From an uncultured Paracoccaceae bacterium (lineage in GTDB: Bacteria; Pseudomonadota; Alphaproteobacteria; Rhodobacterales; Rhodobacteraceae), in contig CAKZXZ010000164.1 of the NCBI GenBank assembly GCA_937883775.1, positions 1 to 54,207 on the forward strand: a DNA stretch of 54,207 nt, read 5' to 3'. The notes beneath the pieces were generated by a model, which did not search any database, was not told the origin of the DNA, and saw only the letters and a list, made by a program, of their open reading frames with translations. The position numbers and the translations under genes are program-made. Of this stretch, positions 1 through 6,902 are shown piece after piece (within the stretch, counting starts at the first letter, position 1; each line of letters begins with the position of its first letter).

Positions 1-91
1 TCTCAGCCGCCCATTTGGCACGCAAAGGATCGCCGGGCATGAGAACGGTTTCGGCGATGTCACCGGGTTTGGCTGCGATATGGGGTGTCAT
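1..91 (-). CDS. deoD: Purine nucleoside phosphorylase DeoD, N-terminal 30 residues only (runs off the window)
   Basis: The reverse strand reads [19 protein letters not shown] and then [11 protein letters not shown]. This closely follows the start of hexameric DeoD-type purine nucleoside phosphorylases, including the phosphate-binding segment MPGDPLRAK. The enzyme cleaves purine (deoxy)nucleosides with phosphate during salvage. An AGGAG ribosome site sits about 7 bases before the ATG, so the start is secure. The rest of the gene lies outside the window. It follows ecm on the same strand but is separated by two strong hairpins, so it may not be in the ecm transcript. The nucleoside-type ABC importer further along would be a functional partner (inference). 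Confidence 0.85.
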   Translation of the reverse strand, partial: MTPHIAAKPGDIAETVLMPGDPLRAKWAAE

Positions 92-135
92 GGCGGGCTC
101 CTATTTTCAGGGAGCCTGTCATAGGGGGGATGCGG

Positions 136-181
136 GCAAAAGTCTTTAGAAGACTTTTGCAAAACCTTTCTGGAAGGTTTT
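136..181 (-). terminator. Two adjacent perfect hairpins between ecm and deoD
   Basis: Positions 136-160 form an 11-bp perfect stem (GCAAAAGTCTT / AAGACTTTTGC) with a 3-base loop. Positions 161-181 form a second perfect stem of 8 bp (AAAACCTT / AAGGTTTT) with a 5-base loop. The second begins the base after the first ends and lies 2 bases past the ecm stop codon. Read on the minus strand this is a plausible transcription end or mRNA-stabilising structure for ecm. The stems are AT-rich with no long T tract after them, so a REP-like intergenic repeat is an equally good reading. Confidence 0.6.
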
Positions 182-183
182 AA

Positions 184-2154
184 TTACTCTGCGGCCATCG
201 GTGCAGAATCCACCAGACCGACAAGGTCGATCATAATGCGGTTTAGCTCGAAATCCTTGGGCGTGTAGACCTTGGCGACGCCCATAGCGCGCAGGCGGTC
301 GGCGTCGTCTTCGGGGATAATCCCGCCGACAACAACCGGGATGTGGCCAAGGCCTTCAGCGCGCATCTTCTCCATCAACTCGCCGATCAGGGGGATGTGG
401 CTGCCCGACAGGATCGACAGGCCGACAACGTGCGCTTCTTCGGCTTTCGCGGCGGTGACGATTTCGTCGGGGGTCAGGCGGATGCCTTCATAGGTGATGT
501 CCATGCCGCAATCGCGGGCGCGGGCGGCGATTTGTTCGGCGCCGTTGGAGTGGCCGTCGAGGCCCGGCTTGCCGACGAGGAACTTAAGGCGGCGGCCGAG
601 TTTGTCTGAGACGGCATCGACTTGGGCGCGGATTTCTTCGAGCCCTTCGGTGCGGTTCGACGGGTTTTTCGATACACCCGTGGGCGCGCGGTATTGGCCG
701 AAGGCGGCGCGGACGACATCGCCCCATTCGCCGGTTGTGACACCGACTTTGGCCGCCTCGATTGAGGGGATCATGATGTTGGTGCCTGTCGCGGCGGCTT
801 GGCGGACAGCTTCGAGCGCCTTTTGCACGGCGGCGTCATCGCGGGCGTCTTTCCACGTGGCGAGGCGGGCAAGTTGGTCGGCTTCGGCGTCCTTGTCAGC
901 GACCATGATTGCCTCGTCGCCTGCGGTCAGGGGGCTTTCTTCGGCCTCTTGATAGCGGTTCACGCCGACGACGGTGGTGCCGCCATCTTCGATGCCCATG
1001 ATGCGTTCGGCGTTAGAGTCGACCAAGCGGGATTTCATGTATTCGATCGCCTCGACCGCGCCGCCCATGGAGTCGATTTGGGCGAGTTCGGCGCGGGCGC
1101 CTTCTTTCAGCGCAGCGACCTTGCGATCGACGGCGGGGTTGCCGTCGAAGAGGTCGTCATATTCCAAGAGGTCCGTCTCAAACGCCATGATCTGCTGCAT
1201 ACGGAGCGACCATTGCTGGTCCCACGGGCGGGGCAGACCAAGGGCTTCGTTCCATGCGGGCAGCTGCACGGCGCGGGCGCGGGCGTTTTTGGACAGCGTC
1301 ACGGCGAGCATCTCGATCAGGATACGATAGACGTTGTTTTCGGGTTGTTGTTCGGTCAGGCCCAGCGAGTTCACCTGAACGCCGTAGCGGAAGCGGCGGA
1401 ATTTGGGGTCTTCGACGCCGTAGCGTTCGGCGCAAATCTCGTCCCACAGCTCAACAAACGCGCGCATTTTGCACATCTCGGTGACGAAGCGGATGCCAGC
1501 GTTCACGAAGAAAGAGATGCGGCCGACCATGGCGGGGAAATGCTCTTCGGGGACTTTGCCCTTCAGGTCATCCAGAACGGCCGTGGCAGTGGCCAGCGCG
1601 AAAGCCAGTTCTTCCTCGGGCGTCGCGCCGGCTTCTTGCAGGTGGTAGGAACACACGTTCATCGGGTTCCATTTGGGCAGATGCTCGCGCGTGTAGGCCG
1701 CAACATCGGTAATCATCCGCAGGGATGGTTTTGGCGGGCAGATATAGGTGCCGCGGCTGAGATACTCTTTAATGATATCGTTCTGCACGGTGCCTTGCAG
1801 TTTCGAGACGTCGGCGCCCTGTTCCTCGGCCACGGCGATGTAGAGCGACAGCAGCCAAGGCGCCGTCGCGTTGATCGTCATCGACGTATTCATCTGCTCA
1901 AGCGGGATATTGTCGAAGAGCGTGCGCATGTCACCGAGGTGAGCGACGGGCACGCCGACTTTGCCGACCTCGCCGCGCGACAACTCGTGATCGCTGTCAT
2001 AGCCGGTTTGCGTGGGTAGATCGAACGCGACGGAGAGGCCCGTCTGACCCTTGGCCAGGTTGCCGCGATACAGCGCGTTTGAGGCTTTGGCCGTGGAGTG
2101 CCCGGCATATGTGCGGAAGAGCCAGGGGCGGTCTTTCTTGGGCGCGTCGGTCAT
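184..2154 (-). CDS. ecm: (2R)-ethylmalonyl-CoA mutase, coenzyme B12-dependent
   Basis: The enzyme converts (2R)-ethylmalonyl-CoA to (2S)-methylsuccinyl-CoA in the ethylmalonyl-CoA pathway for C2 assimilation; it is cytosolic and uses adenosylcobalamin. The protein has 656 residues: an N-terminal acyl-CoA mutase barrel (about 1-490, with AFDLPTQTGYDSDH early on) and a C-terminal B12-binding domain with DGHSNG, which places the cobalt-ligand histidine at H535. It is shorter than the roughly 710-residue methylmalonyl-CoA mutases, matching the Ecm/MeaA branch. ccr, the gene for the preceding step, lies 2.2 kb away on the opposite strand. GAGG precedes the ATG. A methylmalonyl- or isobutyryl-CoA mutase is the alternative, but length and neighbourhood argue for Ecm. 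Confidence 0.9.
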   Translation of the reverse strand: MTDAPKKDRPWLFRTYAGHSTAKASNALYRGNLAKGQTGLSVAFDLPTQTGYDSDHELSRGEVGKVGVPVAHLGDMRTLFDNIPLEQMNTSMTINATAPWLLSLYIAVAEEQGADVSKLQGTVQNDIIKEYLSRGTYICPPKPSLRMITDVAAYTREHLPKWNPMNVCSYHLQEAGATPEEELAFALATATAVLDDLKGKVPEEHFPAMVGRISFFVNAGIRFVTEMCKMRAFVELWDEICAERYGVEDPKFRRFRYGVQVNSLGLTEQQPENNVYRILIEMLAVTLSKNARARAVQLPAWNEALGLPRPWDQQWSLRMQQIMAFETDLLEYDDLFDGNPAVDRKVAALKEGARAELAQIDSMGGAVEAIEYMKSRLVDSNAERIMGIEDGGTTVVGVNRYQEAEESPLTAGDEAIMVADKDAEADQLARLATWKDARDDAAVQKALEAVRQAAATGTNIMIPSIEAAKVGVTTGEWGDVVRAAFGQYRAPTGVSKNPSNRTEGLEEIRAQVDAVSDKLGRRLKFLVGKPGLDGHSNGAEQIAARARDCGMDITYEGIRLTPDEIVTAAKAEEAHVVGLSILSGSHIPLIGELMEKMRAEGLGHIPVVVGGIIPEDDADRLRAMGVAKVYTPKDFELNRIMIDLVGLVDSAPMAAE

Positions 2155-2211
2155 GGAAGCCTCGATTCGATCTGGGTAATAATCTTCTGTGAATTCCTAA
2201 ATCCACGAAAC

Positions 2212-2217
2212 ATTATA
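2212..2217 (-). promoter_or_regulatory. Candidate -10 element for ecm
   Basis: The minus strand carries a perfect TATAAT about 60 bases before the ecm start. No good -35 hexamer sits 16-18 bases upstream. The element is flanked by an imperfect inverted repeat (CGAAAC ... GTTTTCG on the plus strand), which could be an operator over the -10 region. This is sequence pattern only. Confidence 0.35.
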
Positions 2218-2244
2218 ATCAAGCGTTTTCGCTGCGTTGCGGCG

Positions 2245-2832
2245 TTACGAGAGGCCGTGGGTCATCCGTGTGGCGTATGAAAACCCAACAAGATGGCGCA
2301 AGGGGCCGATATGCTCGGTCTTACCCGCTTCAAAGCCGACGCGTTCATAAAGCGCGCGGGCGCGTGGGTTGCTGTCGATCACGTCGAGACGAACCTGAGA
2401 GAGTTTGCGGCGGCGTGCTTCGTGCAGAATAGCGTTCAACAGCTGGGTGCCGACGCCATGGCCGCGGGCGCGGGCATCGACGAAAATGCCGTCCATCAGA
2501 AGGATACCCTCTTCGAGGTCCCTTTCGAGGATCGATAAAAGGACGCCGCGCCAAATACCGCTCCACAGGCCATAATGGCGCTGCATATCGCTAAGCTCGC
2601 CCCCGACAAGTGCGCCATCGGCGGTCTTGAACCCCGCCAGACCCAGAAGCGCGCCTGCGTCATCGCGGGCGCTGATCGCGAAATCGGGGTTCAGGACATC
2701 TTCCAGAAATCCAAGCGCCTTGGCGTCCGGGCGCATCAACTTGCCAAGTTTGCCAGAGAAGGCTTGCCAGTAAAGCTGGGCAGCGTGGGCGCGTTCGGCT
2801 TCGGTGAAGCCGGGCAAAAGCGTGATCTTCAT
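2245..2832 (-). CDS. GNAT-family N-acetyltransferase
   Basis: A 195-residue GCN5-related acetyltransferase that would transfer acetyl from acetyl-CoA to an amine. The acetyl-CoA loop is visible as RARGHGVGTQLL, followed by the usual strand and helix with NPRARALYERVGFE. The substrate cannot be read from sequence. I chose the ATG at 2832 over an upstream GTG at 2841 because AGGTG sits at a suitable distance before the ATG. It is divergent from the acyltransferase, with about 59 bases between the two starts, and follows the same strand as ecm with a 90-base gap. Its place between ecm and ccr suggests shared transcription with ecm at most, not a pathway step. Confidence 0.8.
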   Translation of the reverse strand: MKITLLPGFTEAERAHAAQLYWQAFSGKLGKLMRPDAKALGFLEDVLNPDFAISARDDAGALLGLAGFKTADGALVGGELSDMQRHYGLWSGIWRGVLLSILERDLEEGILLMDGIFVDARARGHGVGTQLLNAILHEARRRKLSQVRLDVIDSNPRARALYERVGFEAGKTEHIGPLRHLVGFSYATRMTHGLS

Positions 2833-2891
2833 ACAACGCACCTAAGAGCAGGGATTGGGATTTTCCAGACTGTGGCGTAGGTTGGCGCGTA

Positions 2892-4259
2892 ATGTTCACG
2901 ACGATCACCCTTCCCCTTTGGCTTTTTATCCTGTTGGTGCTGTTTGCGACCGTCACAGCGCTGAGCCATTTTCTGTTTCCATCGGTGCGCTGGTTCTTCC
3001 GTAAGCGGGCCGAGCGGGTGGTGGACCGGCTGAACAAAAAGCTGACGCGCCCGATTGAGCCGTTCAAGCTGGCACGCCGCACGGACATGATTCAGCGGCT
3101 GTCTTATGATCCTGAGGTGACCCAAGCCATCGTTGAACATGCGCGCGAATTTGGCGTGCGTGAAGACGTGGCCTTTCAAAAAGCGCAACGCTATGCGCGG
3201 GAAATTGTGCCGTCTTTCAGCGCAACGGCCTATTTCGGCATCGGCACACGATTGGCAAAGTGGCTGGCCACGGCCTTTTATCGCGTTCGGCTGGGGCATT
3301 ATGATGAAACCCTGACCGAGGTTCCGCGCGACGCGACGGTCGTGTTTGTCATGAACCACCGCAGTAACATGGATTATGTGCTGGTCACTTATCTAGCTGC
3401 GCGGGCCTCGGCGCTTTCTTATGCGGTGGGCGAATGGGCGCAGGTCTGGCCGCTGTCGCGTCTGATCCGGGCGATGGGGGCGTATTTCATTCGGCGCAAG
3501 TCGCGCAACGCTTTGTATCGCCGGGTCTTGGCAAGATATGTGCAAATGGCGACGCGCAATGGTGTGACACAGGCGGTTTTTCCCGAAGGTGGGCTGAGCC
3601 TGGATGGTGCGTTGGCGCCGCCGAAACTGGGTTTGCTGAATTATATTGTCGATGGGTTCGATCCGGACGGCCGCGATATCGTTTTTGTGCCTGTTGCGAT
3701 CAACTATGACCGGGTGCTGGAAGACCGTATACTGATTGCTGCGGGCGAGGCCGGGAACCGGAAGTTTCGGGCGCGGATGAGTGTTGTGATGGGCTTCGTG
3801 CTGAAGCAGCTGTGGCTGTGGATCACGTTTCGATATCATCGCATGGGATATGCCAGCGTCAGCTTTGGGCAGCCTTTATCATTGCGGGAGCACACCGCGA
3901 CACAGCGCGGCGGCGAGATAAAAGCGCTGGGACGGGCCCTGATGGGCCGGATCGAAGACGTCATGCCTGTTTTGCCAGTGCCTTTGGTCAGCGATGTCCT
4001 GCTTGCCGCCGAGGCGCCGATGACCCGTGCTGCCGTTGAGGCTGCTGTCGCCGACCGGATCAACGGGCTGCAATCCGCGCATGTGCATCTGCCGCGCGAT
4101 GATCTGGGCTATGCTGTCGAAGTCGGCCTACGTCAGCTTCGCAAACGGGGCCTTATCCGGCTCGAGAACGCGCTTTACACAATCACTCCGGAAGAAACCC
4201 ATGTTTTGCGGTACTACGCTCGCTCAATTTCGCATCTTGATGATGCAGATGCGGCATAG
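2892..4259 (+). CDS. Membrane-anchored glycerol-3-phosphate/lysophosphatidate-type acyltransferase (PlsB/PlsC superfamily)
   Basis: The protein has 455 residues. An N-terminal membrane helix (about 5-30) is followed by a PlsC-like domain with the catalytic H-X4-D motif at 156-161 (NHRSNMD) and the glycerophosphate-binding FPEGG at 230-234. The roughly 150-residue N-terminal region before the catalytic motif and the helical C-terminal tail resemble PlsB-type enzymes more than short PlsC proteins. The likely role is acylation of glycerol-3-phosphate or lysophosphatidate at the inner membrane. It precedes ccr on the same strand with a 140-base gap that holds its own candidate control signals. 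The exact acceptor is not readable from sequence. Confidence 0.8.
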   Translation: MFTTITLPLWLFILLVLFATVTALSHFLFPSVRWFFRKRAERVVDRLNKKLTRPIEPFKLARRTDMIQRLSYDPEVTQAIVEHAREFGVREDVAFQKAQRYAREIVPSFSATAYFGIGTRLAKWLATAFYRVRLGHYDETLTEVPRDATVVFVMNHRSNMDYVLVTYLAARASALSYAVGEWAQVWPLSRLIRAMGAYFIRRKSRNALYRRVLARYVQMATRNGVTQAVFPEGGLSLDGALAPPKLGLLNYIVDGFDPDGRDIVFVPVAINYDRVLEDRILIAAGEAGNRKFRARMSVVMGFVLKQLWLWITFRYHRMGYASVSFGQPLSLREHTATQRGGEIKALGRALMGRIEDVMPVLPVPLVSDVLLAAEAPMTRAAVEAAVADRINGLQSAHVHLPRDDLGYAVEVGLRQLRKRGLIRLENALYTITPEETHVLRYYARSISHLDDADAA

Positions 4260-4261
4260 AA

Positions 4262-4278
4262 TTGCGAAATTTCTGCAA
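4262..4278 (+). promoter_or_regulatory. Candidate operator upstream of ccr (TTGC-N9-GCAA dyad)
   Basis: A dyad TTGCGAAATTTCTGCAA lies about 120 bases before the ccr start, immediately after the preceding gene ends. Its halves resemble the TTTGCAAA-like half-sites bound by the RamB/PccR group of short-chain acyl-CoA regulators, which act on related carbon pathways in Rhodobacterales. The match is partial and the spacing differs, so this is a hypothesis. The same gap also holds an AT-rich palindrome TTATATAA (4287-4294). Confidence 0.3.
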
Positions 4279-4399
4279 CTGCAGGGTTATATAATTACAA
4301 AATCATTTCAGATCGGGTTGCTTTATTACCTAAATCTCCATACCTCTAGGGCGATACAAAGCGATTCTGCGCTGCGGCGCCACATATCTGGAGGTTTTC

Positions 4400-5683
4400 A
4401 TGGCTCTCGACACAAACACAGCGGCTTTCACCTATGAAGCGCCTGAAAAGGAGCTTTACGATGTAGGTGAGATGCCTCCGATGGGGTTTGTGCCTCAGAA
4501 GATGCATGCCTGGGCGATCCGCCGCGAGCGCCATGGAGAGCCGACAACAGCGATGCTGAAAGAAGTTGTCGATGTGCCCGAGATTGACAGCAACGAGGTT
4601 CTGGTCCTCGTGATGGCCGCTGGCGTGAACTATAACGGTGTCTGGGCTGCTCTGGGCCAGCCGATCAGCCCGTTTGACGGTCATAAAGAGCCCTATCACA
4701 TTGCAGGATCCGACGCGGCTGGCATTGTTTGGGCTGTTGGCGAAAAGGTGACGCGCTGGAAAGTGGGCGATGAGGTGGTTATCCACTGCAACCAGGACGA
4801 TGGTGACGACGAGCATTGTAACGGTGGCGATCCGATGTATTCGCCGAGCCAGCGCATCTGGGGTTACGAGACGCCCGATGGCTCGTTCAGCCAGTTCACC
4901 CGCGTGCAAGCGCAGCAGCTGATGCCGCGCCCCAAGCACCTGAGCTGGGAAGAGGCGGCGTGCTATACGCTGACGCTGGCGACTGCCTACCGGATGCTGT
5001 TCGGCCACGAGCCGCATGATCTGAAGCCTGGTCAGAATGTTCTGGTCTGGGGGGCCTCTGGTGGTCTGGGTTCTTATGCGATCCAGCTGATTAACACGGC
5101 CGGGGCCAACGCGATTGGTGTCATCTCGGACGAGGACAAGCGCGAGTTTGTGATGGGTCTGGGCGCCAAAGGCGTTTTGAACCGCAAGGATTTCAACTGC
5201 TGGGGGCAACTCCCCACGGTTGGCACGCCCGAATATGGCGAGTGGTTCAAGGAAGCGCGCAAGTTCGGCAAGGCGATCTGGGACATCACCGGCAAAGGCA
5301 ACAATGTCGATATGGTGTTTGAGCACCCCGGCGAGGCGACCTTCCCCGTTTCGACCTTTGTTTGCAAAAAGGGCGGCATGGTCGTGATCTGCGCTGGCAC
5401 CACTGGCTTCAACCTGACTTTTGACGTGCGCTATATGTGGATGCACCAGAAGCGTCTGCAGGGCAGCCACTTTGCGCACCTCAAGCAGGCTTCTGCCGCC
5501 AACAACCTGATGGTCGAGCGCCGTCTGGACCCGTGCATGTCGGAAGTGTTCCCGTGGGACGATCTGCCCGAGGCGCATATGAAGATGCTGCGCAACGAGC
5601 ATAAGCCGGGCAATATGTCGGTGCTGGTTCAGGCCCCCAAGACGGGCTTGCGGACGCTCGAGGATACGCTTGCTGCACGCTAA
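4400..5683 (+). CDS. ccr: Crotonyl-CoA carboxylase/reductase
   Basis: The enzyme reductively carboxylates crotonyl-CoA with NADPH and CO2 to give (2S)-ethylmalonyl-CoA, the signature step of the ethylmalonyl-CoA pathway. It has 427 residues of the zinc-independent medium-chain dehydrogenase type. The N-terminal substrate domain contains GVNYNGVWAA (about 75-84), and the NADPH-binding Rossmann motif is GASGGLGSY (218-226). A GSHFAH segment near 355-360 corresponds to the active-site histidine region of the family. GGAGG lies 5 bases before the ATG. A rho-independent terminator follows within 20 bases, so ccr is the end of its transcript. ecm lies close by on the opposite strand. Confidence 0.95.
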   Translation: MALDTNTAAFTYEAPEKELYDVGEMPPMGFVPQKMHAWAIRRERHGEPTTAMLKEVVDVPEIDSNEVLVLVMAAGVNYNGVWAALGQPISPFDGHKEPYHIAGSDAAGIVWAVGEKVTRWKVGDEVVIHCNQDDGDDEHCNGGDPMYSPSQRIWGYETPDGSFSQFTRVQAQQLMPRPKHLSWEEAACYTLTLATAYRMLFGHEPHDLKPGQNVLVWGASGGLGSYAIQLINTAGANAIGVISDEDKREFVMGLGAKGVLNRKDFNCWGQLPTVGTPEYGEWFKEARKFGKAIWDITGKGNNVDMVFEHPGEATFPVSTFVCKKGGMVVICAGTTGFNLTFDVRYMWMHQKRLQGSHFAHLKQASAANNLMVERRLDPCMSEVFPWDDLPEAHMKMLRNEHKPGNMSVLVQAPKTGLRTLEDTLAAR

Positions 5684-5701
5684 GTGTTAACAAAAAAGCA
5701 G

Positions 5702-5732
5702 AGGCTGTCAGCGCGAGCTGGCAGCCTTTTTT
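5702..5732 (+). terminator. Rho-independent terminator of ccr
   Basis: AGGCTGTCAGC and GCTGGCAGCCT form an 11-bp stem with a single G-T wobble, a GCGA tetraloop and a run of six T. It starts 19 bases after the ccr stop codon. This is the clearest intrinsic terminator in the window. Confidence 0.92.
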
Positions 5733-5795
5733 GTGAGAGTTTTATCAATCTCCTCACACAGACTGTTTATTTTCAATAGGTTAGCTTTTCAGTCT

Positions 5796-5810
5796 CCCGC
5801 TAATTGCGGG
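5796..5810. promoter_or_regulatory. GC-rich 15-bp dyad upstream of the luxR locus
   Basis: CCCGC-TAATT-GCGGG is a perfect 5-bp inverted repeat with a 5-base centre, 86-100 bases before the small ORF that precedes luxR. It does not match the classical lux-box consensus. It could be an operator or a small hairpin. No further function can be read. Confidence 0.3.
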
Positions 5811-5860
5811 GTGCACATATTCGCTAATACTTTTGAAAGATTGCTCGTGCTACAGTTGTA

Positions 5861-5877
5861 TTAATGTTTTGTTAACC
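5861..5877 (+). promoter_or_regulatory. Perfect CtrA-type binding site (TTAA-N7-TTAACC) before the luxR locus
   Basis: The sequence TTAATGTTTTGTTAACC has both TTAA halves separated by exactly seven bases plus the trailing C, matching the alphaproteobacterial CtrA consensus TTAA-N7-TTAAC. It ends 18 bases before the ATG of the small ORF. I saw no other perfect match in the intergenic regions I scanned. CtrA is the response regulator that links cell cycle, motility and gene-transfer-agent control in Rhodobacterales, and ties between CtrA and quorum sensing are known in that group. The direction of control is not readable. Confidence 0.6.
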
Positions 5878-5895
5878 TTCTCTGGCGAGTGTTAT

Positions 5896-6096
5896 ATGGC
5901 AAATGATTGGATAATCGACGTACTGGCTGATCTGCGAACCTACGCAGGCGCCAATGGTCTCACGGCTCTGGCAGAACAGCTTGACGATGCAACGCTCGTC
6001 GCTGCCGCTGAGATTGCGTCCAGGGGAGAGTGTGCCACAGATGGCGCCAAATTTGGAACCGTTTATAGATCGGCTTTGGCTGGCCCAGTCGCGTGA
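5896..6096 (+). CDS. Small conserved-looking protein overlapping the start of luxR
   Basis: A 66-residue ORF beginning MANDWIIDVLADLRTYA. The first 45 residues are acidic and helix-prone; the last 20 are encoded in the 56 bases that overlap luxR in another frame. I chose the ATG at 5896 because the upstream extension is cysteine-rich and does not look conserved. I recall similar short proteins before luxR genes in other Rhodobacterales, but cannot verify this here. The overlap suggests coupled translation with luxR. It lacks a recognisable domain, signal peptide or membrane segment. It might act as a LuxR partner or only as a leader ORF. Confidence 0.6.
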   Translation: MANDWIIDVLADLRTYAGANGLTALAEQLDDATLVAAAEIASRGECATDGAKFGTVYRSALAGPVA

Positions 6097-6754
6097 CGAT
6101 CTTCAGACGCTCTCGGTTGAGTTGCGTGACCTCTATGAGATTGCCCATATTGTTTACCACTGGGTAAACAGCGACGGTGAACAATACGGTGTCGGCACCT
6201 ATCCGATGTCGTGGGTCGAACATTATCTCGAACATGATTACCTGCGCATCGATCCTGTCATTCAGGGGTGCTATCAGCGTTTTCACCCCGTGGATTGGAA
6301 GCGCTTGGATTGGTCGAGCAAGGCCGCACGCGGCTTTATGAAAGAGGCCATCAACTTTGGTCTGGGAAATCAGGGGTTTTCGATCCCGATCCGGGGCCCG
6401 CAAGGGCAGTTCGCGCTCTTTACGCTAAACGATACCGCAACCGATGTTGAATGGGCTTCGTTCACCGAACGCAACTTGCGCAATCTGATCCTTATTGCGC
6501 ATTTCTTTAACCAAAAGGCGTTGGAATTTGAGCCAAGCGCCACCCCGGACAACCCGCGCGCGCTGTCCCCGCGGGAGGTTGATGCGATGACGTATCTGGC
6601 GCTGGGCTATTCGCGCGCGCAGGTGGCCAATACGCTTGATATCTCGGAGCATACGCTGCGCGCCTACATCGAGAGCGCCCGGTTCAAGCTGGGCGCGATG
6701 AACACGACTCATGCGGTGGCGCGGGCGACATCGTTGGGATTGATTGTCGTCTAG
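6041..6754 (+). CDS. luxR: LuxR-family acyl-homoserine-lactone-responsive transcription regulator
   Basis: A 237-residue regulator with an N-terminal autoinducer-binding domain (about 20-165) and a C-terminal LuxR helix-turn-helix (about 173-235, SPREVDAMTYLALGYSRAQV). Signal-contact residues known from TraR appear with a one-residue offset: W58, Y62, D71 and P72, with W86 and W91 nearby and the conserved glycine region INFGLGNQG. Binding of an acyl-homoserine lactone should control its DNA binding. I chose the ATG at 6041 (preceded by AGGGGAG) over an upstream ATG at 5954, because the extension would lie wholly within the small ORF and does not look like LuxR. luxI follows 148 bases downstream, so this is a cognate pair. 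Confidence 0.9.
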   Translation: MAPNLEPFIDRLWLAQSRDDLQTLSVELRDLYEIAHIVYHWVNSDGEQYGVGTYPMSWVEHYLEHDYLRIDPVIQGCYQRFHPVDWKRLDWSSKAARGFMKEAINFGLGNQGFSIPIRGPQGQFALFTLNDTATDVEWASFTERNLRNLILIAHFFNQKALEFEPSATPDNPRALSPREVDAMTYLALGYSRAQVANTLDISEHTLRAYIESARFKLGAMNTTHAVARATSLGLIVV

Positions 6755-6771
6755 GCGCGTTTGGCGGCGTT

Positions 6772-6815
6772 GGATTCGGTATTTTTGGACAAAAGAAGGC
6801 AGGGCGGGCCATTAA
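6772..6815 (+). repeat. Dispersed intergenic repeat, copy 1 (between luxR and luxI)
   Basis: Begins GGATTCGGTATTTTTGGAC, continues with AAAAGAAG and ends GGCCATTAA. It aligns end to end with 19956-20002: both have GGATT(T)CGGTATTT, then GACAAAAGAAG, then a GC-rich stretch, then GCCATTAA. Both copies are intergenic and in the same orientation. Here it sits in the gap where the luxI promoter should be. Confidence 0.6.
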
Positions 6816-6902
6816 GGTTAACGGTTTCTGACGGAGCCGGGCGCAGCGATTTTTTAACCAAACTGAGTGAGGCTGATCGTCATTAACGTGACGGAGAGCC
6901 CC

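Noticed and set aside
799-2019. Long open frames antisense to ecm and other GC-rich genes (also inside trpS, dnaE and the GcvT/FAD dehydrogenase)
   Set aside because: They are antisense shadows without ribosome sites or recognisable protein features, and the opposite strand encodes well-known enzymes.
184-2154. Methylmalonyl-CoA mutase large subunit
   Set aside because: The length (656) and the nearby ccr gene fit ethylmalonyl-CoA mutase better; methylmalonyl-CoA mutases are longer.
5733-6902. lux box in front of luxR or luxI
   Set aside because: I found no 18-20 bp dyad near the lux-box consensus in either gap; the GC-rich dyad at 5796-5810 does not match.
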